From NCBI GenBank assembly GCA_950022295.1, contig OX465599.1:1054001-1118000 (forward strand): 64,000 nt of DNA. The letters are read 5' to 3'. Both the position numbers and the translations under genes were made by a program. The DNA is from Bromus sterilis. Lineage: Eukaryota; Streptophyta; Magnoliopsida; Poales; Poaceae. This document shows, piece after piece, positions 1 through 11,672 of this stretch. Within the stretch, counting starts at the first letter, position 1. Every line of letters starts with the position of its first letter. The notes beneath the pieces were generated by a model. The model saw only the letters and a list, made by a program, of their open reading frames with translations, made no database searches and was not told where the DNA came from.

Positions 1-118
1 GACCGGCATGTAAATGCACCCTTGTGTTCGTCAATTGTGGAAATCACTCCAGGGACCCAAAACGGTGATTAATAGCCAATGATACAGGCCGGAATCGGCC
101 AAAACTGCGAGTGTTGAT
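1..118 (+). repeat. First monomer; reference for the 118-bp unit and its types
   Basis: The consensus monomer is 50% GC (35 A, 28 C, 31 G, 24 T) with 7 CpG. Diagnostic sites are: offset 3-8 (GGCACG), 21-28 (CTTGGGTT), 31-40 (TCAATTGTGG), 49-55 (CCAGGGA), 76-85 (CCAATGATAC) and 87-100. Types: a = consensus with CCGGAAT; b = a with CCAGAAT; c = CCCATGAAAC plus CCAGAAT; d = c with CTGGGG; e = c with CAATGGTGG; f = CAATGGTGG, CGAGGATCC, CTAGAAT; g = GACACGTAATTG, CTGGGG, CATCAAAAC (119 bp); h = CTGGGTTCCTC (117 bp); i = CTAGGG with CCGGGGA; j = CAAAATCTTCC; k = CTAGGTTCCTC (117 bp); l = GGGACG, CAATTTTGG, CCCACGAAAC; m = TTATTTGTGG; n = a with GACACG; o = a with CTAGGG; p = TTGGATTC; q = CAATGGTGG, CCGGGGA, CCAATGATAC; z = ACGAGGATCC. 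This first copy carries private changes (GGCATG, CTTGTG). Confidence 0.95.
87..100. repeat. Short dyad in the monomer
   Basis: GGCCGGAATCGGCC is a 5-bp inverted repeat (GGCCG/CGGCC) around a 4-base centre, shown here in the first monomer. It is intact in types a, n and o. In types with CCAGAAT the arms shrink to GGCC/GGCC, and in types f, g, j and l they are further broken. A second dyad in the consensus monomer pairs AATCAC at offset 42-47 with GTGATT at offset 65-70. Both could form weak hairpins. Short dyads have been proposed as a feature of centromeric satellites lacking CENP-B boxes; applying that here is inference. Confidence 0.6.
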
Positions 119-3100
119 GACCGGCACGTAAATGCACCCTTGGGTTCGTTATTTGTGGAAATCACTCCAGGGACCCAAAACGGTGATTAATAGCCCATGA
201 AACAGGCCAGAATCGGCCAAAACTGCGAGTGTTGATGACCGGCACGTAAATGCACCCTTGGGTTCGTCAATTGTGGAAATCACTCCAGGGACCCAAAACG
301 GTGATTAATAGCCAATGATACAGGCCGGAATCGGCCAAAACTGCGAGTGTTGATGACCGGCACGTAAATGCACCCTGGGGTTCGTCAATTGTGGAAATCA
401 CTCCAGGGACCCAAAACGGTGATTAATAGCCCATGAAACAGGCCAGAATCGGCCAAAACTGCGAGTGTTGATGACCGGCACGTAAATGCACCCTTGGGTT
501 CGTCAATTGTGGAAATCACTCCAGGGACCCAAAACGGTGATTAATAGCCAATGATACAGGCCGGAATCGGCCAAAACTGCGAGTGTTGATGACCGGCACG
601 TAAATGCACCCTTGGGTTCGTCAATGGTGGAAATCACTCCAGGGACCCAAAACGGTGATTAATAGCCCATGAAACAGGCCAGAATCGGCCAAAACTGCGA
701 GTGTTGATGACCGGCACGTAAATGCACCCTTGGGTTCGTCAATGGTGGAAATCACTCCGAGGATCCAAAACGGTGATTAATAGCCCATGAAACAGGCTAG
801 AATCGGCCAAAACTGCGAGTGTTGATGACCGACACGTAATTGCACCCTGGGGTTCGTCAATTGTGGAAATCACTCCAGGGACCCAAAACGGTGATTAATA
901 GCCCATGAAACAGGCCAGAATCGGCCAAAACTGCGAGTGTTGATGACCGGCACGTAAATGCACCCTGGGTTCCTCAATGGTGGAAATCACTCCGGGGACC
1001 CAAAACGGTGATTAATAGCCCATGAAACAGGCCAGAATCGGCCAAAACTGCGAGTGTTGATGACCGGCACGTAAATGCACCCTTGGGTTCGTCAATTGTG
1101 GAAATCACTCCAGGGACCCAAAACGGTGATTAATAGCCAATGATACAGGCCGGAATCGGCCAAAACTGCGAGTGTTGATGACCGGCACGTAAATGCACCC
1201 TTGGGTTCGTCAATTGTGGAAATCACTCCAGGGACCCAAAACGGTGATTAATAGCCCATGAAACAGGCCAGAATCGGCCAAAACTGCGAGTGTTGATGAC
1301 CGGCACGTAAATGCACCCTTGGGTTCGTCAATTGTGGAAATCACTCCAGGGACCCAAAACGGTGATTAATAGCCAATGATACAGGCCGGAATCGGCCAAA
1401 ACTGCGAGTGTTGATGACCGGGACGTAAATGCACCCTGGGGTTCGTCAATTTTGGAAATCACTCCGGGGACCCAAAACGGTGATTAATAGCCCACGAAAC
1501 AGGCCAGAATGGGCCAAAACTGCGAGTGTTGATGACCGGCACGTAAATGCACCCTTGGGTTCGTCAATTGTGGAAATCACTCCAGGGACCCAAAACGGTT
1601 ATTAATAGCCAATGATACAGGCCGGAATCGGCCAAAACTGCGAGTGTTGATGACCGGCACGTAAATGCACCCTAGGGTTCGTCAATGGTGGAAATCACTC
1701 CGGGGACCCAAAACGGTGATTAATAGCCCATGAAACAGGCCAGAATCGGCCAAAACTGCGAGTGTTGATGACCGGCACGTAAATGCACCCTTGGGTTCGT
1801 CAATTGTGGAAATCACTCCAGGGACCCAAAACGGTGATTAATAGCCCATGAAACAGGCCAAAATCTTCCAAAACTGCGAGTGTTGATGACCGGCACGTAA
1901 ATGCACCCTAGGTTCCTCAATGGTGGAAATCACTCCGGGGACCCAAAACGGTGATTAATAGCCCATGAAACAGGCCAGAATCGGCCAAAACTGCGAGTGT
2001 TGATGACCGGCATGTAAATGCACCCTTGGGTTCGTCAATTGTGGAAATCACTCCAGGGACCCAAAACGGTGATTAATAGCCAATGATACAGGCCGGAATC
2101 GGCCAAAACTGCGAGTGTTGATGACCGGCACGTAAATGCACCCTTGGGTTCGTCATTTGTGGAAATCACTCCAGGGACCCAAAACGGTGATTAATAGCCC
2201 ATGAAACAGGCCAGAATCGGCCAAAACTGCGAGTGTTGATGACCGGCACGTAAATGCACCCTTGGGTTCGTCAATTGTGGAAATCACTCCAGGGACCCAA
2301 AACGGTGATTAATAGCCAATGATACAGGCCGGAATCGGCCAAAACTGCGAGTGTTGATGACCGGCACGTAAATGCACCCTGGGGTTCGTCAATTGTGGAA
2401 ATCACTCCAGGGACCCAAAACGGTGATTAATAGCCCATGAAACAGGCCAGAATCGGCCAAAACTGCGAGTGTTGATGACCGGAACGTAAATGCACCCTTG
2501 GGTTCGTCAATTGTGGAAATCACTCCAGGGACCCAAAACGGTGATTAATAGCCCATGAAACAGGCTTGAATCGGCCAAAACTGCGAGTGTTGATGACAGG
2601 CACGTAAATGCACCCTTGGGTTCGTCAATGGTGGAAATCACTCCGAGGATCCAAAACGGTGATTAATAGCCCATGAAACAGGCTAGAATCGGCCAAAACT
2701 GCGAGTGTTGATGACCGACACGTAATTGCACCCTGGGGTTCGTCAATTGTGGAAATCACTCCAGGGACCCAAAACGGTGATTAATAGCCCATGAAACAGG
2801 CCAAAATCTGCCAAAACTGCGAGTGTTGATGACCGGCACGTAAATGCACCCTGGGTTCCTCAATGGTGGAAATCACTCCGGGGATCCAAAACGGTGATTA
2901 ATAGCCCATGAAACAGGCCAGAATCGGCCAAAACTGCGAGTGTTGATGACAGGCACGTAAATGCACCCTTGGGTTCGTCAATGGTGGAAATCACTACGAG
3001 GATCCAAAACGGTGATTAATAGCCCATGAAACAGGCCAAAATCTGCCAAAACTGCGAGTGTTGATGACCGGCACGTAAATGCACCCTGGGGGTCGTCAAT

Positions 3101-3183
3101 TGTGGAAATCACTCCAGGGACCCAAAACGGTGATTAATAGCCCATGAAACAGGCCAGAATCGGCCAAAACTGCGAGTGTTGAT

Positions 3184-5775
3184 GACAGGCACGTAAATGC
3201 ACCCTTGGGTTCGTCAATGGTGGAAATCACTCCGAGGATCCAAAACGGTGATTAATAGCCAATGATACAGGCCGGAATCGGCCAAAACTGCGAGTGTTGA
3301 TGACCGACACGTAATTGCACCCTGGGGTTCGTCAATTGTGGAAATCACTCTAGGGACCCAAAACGGTGATTAATAGCCCATGAAACAGGCCAAAATCTGC
3401 CAAAACTGCGAGTGTTGATGACCGGCACGTAAATGCACCCTGGGTTCCTCAATGGTGGAAATCACTCCGGGGACCCAAAACGGTGATTAATAGCCCATGA
3501 AACAGGCCAGAATCGGCCAAAACTGCGAGTGTTGATGACAGGCACGTAAATGCACCCTTGGGTTCGTCAATGGTGGAAATCACTACGAGGATCCAAAACG
3601 GTGATTAATAGCCCATGAAACAGGCCAGAATCGACCAAAACTGCGAGTGTGGATGACCGGAACGTAAATGCACCCTTGGGTTCCTCAATTGTGGAAATCA
3701 CTCCAGGGACCCAAAACGGTGATTAATAGCCCATGAAACAGGCCAGAATCGGCCAAAACTGCGAGTGTTGATGACAGGCACGTAAATGCACCCTTGGGTT
3801 CGTCAATGGTGGAAATCACTCCGAGGATCCAAAACGGTGATTAATAGCCCATGAAACAGGCCAAAATCTTCCAAAACTGCGAGTGTTGATGACCGGCACG
3901 TAAATGCACCCTTGGGTTCGTCAATTGTGGAAATCACTCCAGGGACCCAAAACGGTGATTAATAGCCCATGAAACAGGCCAAAATCTTCCAAAACTGCGA
4001 GTGTTGATGACCGGCACGTAAATGCACCCTGGGTTCCTCAATGGTGGAAATCACTCCGGGGACCCAAAACGGTGATTAATAGCCCATGAAACAGGCCAGA
4101 ATCGGCCAAAACTGCGAGTGTTGATGACCGGCACGTAAATGCACCCTTGGGTTCGTCAATTGTGGAAATCACTCCAGGGACCCAACACGGTGATTAATAG
4201 CCAATGATACAAGCCGGAATCGGCCAAAACTGCGAGTGTTGATGACCGGCACGTAAATGCACCCTGGGGTTCGTCAATTGTGGAAATCACTCCAGGGACC
4301 CAAAACGGTGATTAATAGCCCATGAAACAGGCCGGAATCGGCCAAAACTGCGAGTGTTGATGACCGGCACGTAAATGCACCCTTGGGTTCGTCAATTGTG
4401 GAAATCACTCCAGGGACCCAAAACGGTGATTAATAGCCCATGAAACAGGCTTGAATCGCCCAAAACTGCGAGTGTTGTTGACAGGCACGTAAATGCACCC
4501 TTGGGTTCGTCAATGGTGGAAATCACTCCGAGGATCCAAAACGGTGATTAATAGCCCATGAAACAGGCTAGAATCGGCCAAAACTGCGAGTTTTGATGAC
4601 CGACACGTAATTGCACCCTGGGGTTCGTCAATTGTGGAAATCACTCCAGGGACCCAAAACGGTGATTAATAGCCCATGAAACAGGCCAAAATCTGCCAAA
4701 ACTGCGAGTGTTGATGACCGGCACGTAAATGCACCCTGGGTTCCTCAATGGTGGAAATCACTCCGGGGACCCAAAACGGTGATTAATAGCCCATGAAACA
4801 GGCCAGAATCGGCCAAAACTGCGAGTGTTGATGACAGGCACGTAAATGCACCCTTGGGTTCGTCAATGGTGGAAATCACTACGAGGATCCAAAACGGTGA
4901 TTAATAGCCCATGAAACAGGCCAGAATCGACCAAAACTGCGAGTGTGGATGACCGGAACGTAAATGCACCCTTGGGTTCCTCAATTGTGGAAATCACTCC
5001 AGGGACCCAAAACGGTGATTAATAGCCCATGAAACAGGCCAGAATCGGCCAAAACTGCGAGTGTTGATGACAGGCACGTAAATGCACCCTTGGGTTCGTC
5101 AATGGTGGAAATCACTCCGAGGATCCAAAACGGTGATTAATAGCCCATGAAACAGGCCAAAATCTTCCAAAACTGCGAGTGTTGATGACCGGCACGTAAA
5201 TGCACCCTTGGGTTCGTCAATTGTGGAAATCACTCCAGGGACCCAAAACGGTGATTAATAGCCCATGAAACAGGCCAAAATCTTCCAAAACTGCGAGTGT
5301 TGATGACCGGCACGTAAATGCACCCTGGGTTCCTCAATGGTGGAAATCACTCCGGGGACCCAAAACGGTGATTAATAGCCCATGAAACAGGCCAGAATCG
5401 GCCAAAACTGCGAGTGTTGATGACCGGCACGTAAATGCACCCTTGGGTTCGTCAATTGTGGAAATCACTCCAGGGACCCAAAACGGTGATTAATAGCCAA
5501 TGATACAAGCCGGAAGCGGCCAAAACTGCGAGTGTTGATGACCGGCACGTAAATGCACCCTGGGGTTCGTCAATTGTGGAAATCACTCCAGGGACCCAAA
5601 ACGGTGATTAATAGCCCATGAAACAGGCCAGAATCGGCCAAAACTGCGAGTGTTGATGACAGGCACGTAAATGCACCCTTGGGTTCGTCAATGGTGGAAA
5701 TCACTCCGAGGATCCAAAACGGTGATTAATAGCCAATGATACAGGCCGGAATCGGCCAAAACTGCGAGTGTTGAT
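3184..5775 (+). repeat. Tandem duplication of an 11-monomer block (1296 bp)
   Basis: Monomers at 3184-4479 and 4480-5775 follow the same order: f-like, g-like without the extra base, h, z, a GGAACG monomer with TTCCTCAATTG, an f/j hybrid, j, h, a, d-like and one more. The spacing is 1296 bp, which is 11 x 118 minus two for two 117-bp h monomers. The copies share rare variants such as GAATCGACC with GTGTGGATGAC and CAAGCCGG, but differ at several bases and in the first and last monomers, so the duplication is not recent compared with those further right. Confidence 0.8.
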
Positions 5776-7426
5776 GACCGACACGTAATTGCACCCTGGG
5801 GTTCGTCAATTGTGGAAATCACTCCAGGGACCCAAAACGGTGATTAATAGCCCATGAAACAGGCCAAAATCTTCCAAAACTGCGAGTGTTGATGACCGGC
5901 ACGTAAATGCACCTTGGGTTCCTCAATGGTGGAAATCACTCCGGGGACCCAAAACGGTGATTAATAGCCCATGAAACAGGCTTGAATCGGCCAAAACTGC
6001 GAGTGTTGATGACCGGCACGTAAATGCACCCTTGGGTTCGTCAATTGTGGAAATCACTCCAGGGACCCAAAACGGTGATTAATAGCCAATGATACAGGCC
6101 GGAATCGGCCAAAACTGCGAGTGTTGATGACCGGAACGTAAATGCACCCTTGGGTTCGTCAATTGTGGAAATCACTCCAGGGACCCAAAACGGTGATTAA
6201 TAGCCCATGAAACAGGCCAGAATCGGCCAAAACTGCGAGTGTTGATGACAGGCACGTAAATGCACCCTTGGGTTCGTCAATTGTGGAAATCACTCCAGGG
6301 ACCCAAAACGGTGATTAATAGCCCATGAAACAGGCCAGAATCGGCCAAAACTGCGAGTGTTGATGACCGGCACGTAAATGCACCCTTGGGTTCGTCAATT
6401 GTGGAAATCACTCCAGGGACCCAAAACGGTGATTAATAGCCAATGATACAGGCCGGAATCGGCCAAAACTGCGAGTGTTGATGACCGGCACGTAAATGCA
6501 CCCTTGGGTTCGTCAATGGTGGAAATCACTCCAGGGACCCAAAACGGTGATTAATAGCCCATGAAACAGGCCAGAATCGGCCAAAACTGCGAGTGTTGAT
6601 GACCGGCACGTAAATGCACCCTTGGGTTCGTCAATGGTGGAAATCACTCCGAGGATCCAAAACGGTGATTAATAGCCCATGAAACAGGCTAGAATCGGCC
6701 AAAACTGCGAGTGTTGATGACCGACACGTAATTGCACCCTGGGGTTCGTCAATTGTGGAAATCACTCCAGGGACCCAAATCGGTGATTAATAGCCCATCA
6801 AAACAGGCCAAAATCTGCCAAAACTGCGAGTGTTGATGACCGGCACGTAAATGCACCCTGGGTTCCTCAATGGTGGAAATCACTCCGGGGACCCAAAACG
6901 GTGATTAATAGCCCATGAAACAGGCCAGAATCGGCCAAAACTGCGAGTGTTGATGACCGGCACGTAAATGCACCCTTGGGTTCGTCAATTGTGGAAATCA
7001 CTCCAGGGACCCAAAACGGTGATTAATAGCCAATGATACAGGCCGGAATCGGCCAAAACTGCGAGTGTTGATGACCGGCACGTAAATGCACCCTTGGGTT
7101 CGTCAATTGTGGAAATCACTCCAGGGACCCAAAACGGTGATTAATAGCCCATGAAACAGGCCAGAATCGGCCAAAACTGCGAGTGTTGATGACCGGCACG
7201 TAAATGCACCCTTGGGTTCGTCAATTGTGGAAATCACTCCAGGGACCCAAAACGGTGATTAATAGCCAATGATACAGGCCGGAATCGGCCAAAACTGCGA
7301 GTGTTGATGACCGGCACGTAAATGCACCCTAGGGTTCGTCAATGGTGGAAATCACTCCGGGGACCCAAAACGGTGATTAATAGCCCATGAAACAGGCCAG
7401 AATCGGCCAAAACTGCGAGTGTTGAT

Positions 7427-8604
7427 GACCGGGACGTAAATGCACCCTGGGGTTCGTCAATTTTGGAAATCACTCCGGGGACCCAAAACGGTGATTAATA
7501 GCCCACGAAACAGGCCAGAATGGGCCAAAACTGCGAGTGTTGATGACCGGCACGTAAATGCACCCTTGGGTTCGTCAATTGTGGAAATCACTCCAGGGAC
7601 CCAAAACGGTGATTAATAGCCAATGATACAGGCCGGAATCGGCCAAAACTGCGAGTGTTGATGACCGGCACGTAAATGCACCCTAGGGTTCGTCAATGGT
7701 GGAAATCACTCCGGGGACCCAAAACGGTGATTAATAGCCCATGAAACAGGCCAGAATCGGCCAAAACTGCGAGTGTTGATGACCGGCACGTAAATGCACC
7801 CTTGGGTTCGTCAATTGTGGAAATCACTCCAGGGACCCAAAACGGTGATTAATAGCCCATGAAACAGGCCAAAATCTTCCAAAACTGCGAGTGTTGATGA
7901 CCGGCACGTAAATGCACCCTAGGTTCCTCAATGGTGGAAATCACTCCGGGGACCCAAAACGGTGATTAATAGCCCATGAAACAGGCCAGAATCGGCCAAA
8001 ACTGCGAGTGTTGATGACCGGCATGTAAATGCACCCTTGGGTTCGTCAATGGTGGAAATCACTCCGAGGATCCAAAACGGTGATTAATAGCCCATGAAAC
8101 AGGCTAGAATCGGCCAAAACTGCGAGTGTTGATGACCGGCACGTAAATGCACCCTGGGTTCCTCAATGGTGGAAATCACTCCGGGGACCCAAAACGGTGA
8201 TTAATAGCCCATGAAACAGGCCAGAATCGGCCAAAACTGCGAGTGTTGATGACCGGCACGTAAATGCACCCTTGGGTTCGTCAATTGTGGAAATCACTCC
8301 AGGGACCCAAAACGGTGATTAATAGCCAATGATACAGGCCGGAATCGGCCAAAACTGCGAGTGTTGATGACCGGCACGTAAATGCACCCTTGGGTTCGTC
8401 AATTGTGGAAATCACTCCAGGGACCCAAAACGGTGATTAATAGCCCATGAAACAGGCCAGAATCGGCCAAAACTGCGAGTGTTGATGACCGGCACGTAAA
8501 TGCACCCTTGGGTTCGTCAATTGTGGAAATCACTCCAGGGACCCAAAACGGTGATTAATAGCCAATGATACAGGCCGGAATCGGCCAAAACTGCGAGTGT
8601 TGAT
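7427..8604 (+). repeat. 10-mer HOR unit (l a i j k f h a c a), 1178 bp
   Basis: Ten monomers from one type-l monomer (GGGACG, CAATTTTGG, CCCACGAAAC, GAATGGGCC) to the next. The length is 10 x 118 minus two, explained by the 117-bp k and h monomers. The f monomer at 8016 carries GGCATG, as do the monomers that follow k at 2005 and 44935. Confidence 0.85.
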
Positions 8605-10138
8605 GACCGGGACGTAAATGCACCCTGGGGTTCGTCAATTTTGGAAATCACTCCGGGGACCCAAAACGGTGATTAATAGCCCACGAAACAGGCCAGAATG
8701 GGCCAAAACTGCGAGTGTTGATGACCGGCACGTAAATGCACCCTTGGGTTCGTCAATTGTGGAAATCACTCCAGGGACCCAAAACGGTGATTAATAGCCA
8801 ATGATACAGGCCGGAATCGGCCAAAACTGCGAGTGTTGATGACCGGCACGTAAATGCACCCTAGGGTTCGTCAATGGTGGAAATCACTCCGGGGACCCAA
8901 AACGGTGATTAATAGCCCATGAAACAGGCCAGAATCGGCCAAAACTGCGAGTGTTGATGACCGGCACGTAAATGCACCCTTGGGTTCGTCAATTGTGGAA
9001 ATCACTCCAGGGACCCAAAACGGTGATTAATAGCCCATGAAACAGGCCAAAATCTTCCAAAACTGCGAGTGTTGATGACCGGCACGTAAATGCACCCTTG
9101 GGTTCGTCAATTGTGGAAATCACTCCAGGGACCCAAAACGGTGATTAATAGCCAATGATACAGGCCGGAATCGGCCAAAACTGCGAGTGTTGATGACCGG
9201 CACGTAAATGCACCCTTGGGTTCGTCAATGGTGGAAATCACTCCGAGGATCCAAAACGGTGATTAATAGCCCATGAAACAGGCTAGAATCGGCCAAAACT
9301 GCGAGTGTTGATGACCGACACGTAATTGCACCCTGGGGTTCGTCAATTGTGGAAATCACTCCAGGGACCCAAAACGGTGATTAATAGCCCATCAAAACAG
9401 GCCAAAATCTGCCAAAACTGCGAGTGTTGATGACCGGCACGTAAATGCACCCTGGGTTCCTCAATGGTGGAAATCACTCCGGGGACCCAAAACGGTGATT
9501 AATAGCCCATGAAACAGGCCAGAATCGGCCAAAACTGCGAGTGTTGATGACCGGCACGTAAATGCACCCTTGGGTTCGTCAATTGTGGAAATCACTCCAG
9601 GGACCCAAAACGGTGATTAATAGCCAATGATACAGGCCGGAATCGGCCAAAACTGCGAGTGTTGATGACCGGCACGTAAATGCACCCTAGGGTTCGTCAA
9701 TGGTGGAAATCACTCCGGGGACCCAAAACGGTGATTAATAGCCCATGAAACAGGCCAGAATCGGCCAAAACTGCGAGTGTTGATGACCGGCACGTAAATG
9801 CACCCTTGGGTTCGTCAATTGTGGAAATCACTCCAGGGACCCAAAACGGTGATTAATAGCCCATGAAACAGGCCAAAATCTTCCAAAACTGCGAGTGTTG
9901 ATGACCGGCACGTAAATGCACCCTTGGGTTCGTCAATGGTGGAAATCACTCCGGGGACCCAAAACGGTGATTAATAGCCAATGATACAGGCCAGAATCGG
10001 CCAAAACTGCGAGTGTTGATGACCGGCACGTAAATGCACCCTTGGGTTCGTCAATTGTGGAAATCACTCCAGGGACCCAAAACGGTGATTAATAGCCAAT
10101 GATACAGGCCGGAATCGGCCAAAACTGCGAGTGTTGAT
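8605..10138 (+). repeat. 13-mer HOR unit (l a i j a f g h a i j q a), 1534 bp
   Basis: The unit is exactly 13 x 118 because the 119-bp g monomer at 9313 and the 117-bp h monomer at 9432 cancel. It is followed directly by a near-identical copy. It contains the g h a i j q run that is also found at the end of the units in 11673-29126. Confidence 0.88.
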
Positions 10139-11672
10139 GACCGGGACGTAAATGCACCCTGGGGTTCGTCAATTTTGGAAATCACTCCGGGGACCCAAAA
10201 CGGTGATTAATAGCCCACGAAACAGGCCAGAATGGGCCAAAACTGCGAGTGTTGATGACCGGCACGTAAATGCACCCTTGGGTTCGTCAATTGTGGAAAT
10301 CACTCCAGGGACCCAAAACGGTGATTAATAGCCAATGATACAGGCCGGAATCGGCCAAAACTGCGAGTGTTGATGACCGGCACGTAAATGCACCCTAGGG
10401 TTCGTCAATGGTGGAAATCACTCCGGGGACCCAAAACGGTGATTAATAGCCCATGAAACAGGCCAGAATCGGCCAAAACTGCGAGTGTTGATGACCGGCA
10501 CGTAAATGCACCCTTGGGTTCGTCAATTGTGGAAATCACTCCAGGGACCCAAAACGGTGATTAATAGCCCATGAAACAGGCCAAAATCTTCCAAAACTGC
10601 GAGTGTTGATGACCGGCACGTAAATGCACCCTTGGGTTCGTCAATTGTGGAAATCACTCCAGGGACCCAAAACGGTGATTAATAGCCAATGATACAGGCC
10701 GGAATCGGCCAAAACTGCGAGTGTTGATGACCGGCACGTAAATGCACCCTTGGGTTCGTCAATGGTGGAAATCACTCCGAGGATCCAAAACGGTGATTAA
10801 TAGCCCATGAAACAGGCTAGAATCGGCCAAAACTGCGAGTGTTGATGACCGACACGTAATTGCACCCTGGGGTTCGTCAATTGTGGAAATCACTCCAGGG
10901 ACCCAAAACGGTGATTAATAGCCCATCAAAACAGGCCAAAATCTGCCAAAACTGCGAGTGTTGATGACCGGCACGTAAATGCACCCTGGGTTCCTCAATG
11001 GTGGAAATCACTCCGGGGACCCAAAACGGTGATTAATAGCCCATGAAACAGGCCAGAATCGGCCAAAACTGCGAGTGTTGATGACCGGCACGTAAATGCA
11101 CCCTTGGGTTCGTCAATTGTGGAAATCACTCCAGGGACCCAAAACGGTGATTAATAGCCAATGATACAGGCCGGAATCGGCCAAAACTGCGAGTGTTGAT
11201 GACCGGCACGTAAATGCACCCTAGGGTTCGTCAATGGTGGAAATCACTCCGGGGACCCAAAACGGTGATTAATAGCCCATGAAACAGGCCAGAATCGGCC
11301 AAAACTGCGAGTGTTGATGACCGGCACGTAAATGCACCCTTGGGTTCGTCAATTGTGGAAATCACTCCAGGGACCCAAAACGGTGATTAATAGCCCATGA
11401 AACAGGCCAAAATCTTCCAAAACTGCGAGTGTTGATGACCGGCACGTAAATGCACCCTTGGGTTCGTCAATGGTGGAAATCACTCCGGGGACCCAAAACG
11501 GTGATTAATAGCCAATGATACAGGCCAGAATCGGCCAAAACTGCGAGTGTTGATGACCGGCACGTAAATGCACCCTAGGGTTCGTCAATTGTGGAAATCA
11601 CTCCAGGGACCCAAAACGGTGATTAATAGCCAATGATACAGGCCGGAATCGGCCAAAACTGCGAGTGTTGAT
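10139..11672 (+). repeat. 13-mer HOR unit, second copy ending in type o
   Basis: Same order as the preceding unit except that the last monomer is o (CTAGGG with CAATTG) instead of a: l a i j a f g h a i j q o. It leads into the first m monomer of the m-led family at 11673, so it looks like the point where the l-led and m-led HOR families were joined. Confidence 0.88.

Larger units (their letters stand above)
1..7426 (+). repeat. Left divergent domain of the array (63 monomers)
   Basis: The order begins a m a d a e f, then a type-g-like monomer, h a c a l a i j k. From 2005 the opening a m a d recurs with a changed m (TCATTTGTGG) and then departs. This domain has the most single-copy substitutions I noticed, for example CTTGTG at offset 21 of the first monomer, CGGTTATT near 1597, CTGGGGGTCG near 3086, CCAACACGG near 4183, GAGTTTTGAT near 4588 and CCCAAATCGG near 6774. 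Such private variants are rarer further right. The domain also has many f- and z-like monomers starting GACAGGCACG. I infer an older, less recently homogenised part of the array. Confidence 0.75.

Noticed and set aside
24..40. CENP-B box
   Set aside because: TTCG is present at offset 27-30, but the spaced A and the CGGG end of the box are absent in the consensus and in every variant I checked, on either strand.
72..155. RNA polymerase III promoter (A-box-like TAGCC...CAGG followed by B-box-like GGTTCG)
   Set aside because: The B-box-like GGTTCGT lacks the usual A after GGTTCG, and the A-box-like stretch does not fit the consensus spacing. No tRNA fold or terminator T-run follows. A tRNA-derived origin cannot be supported.
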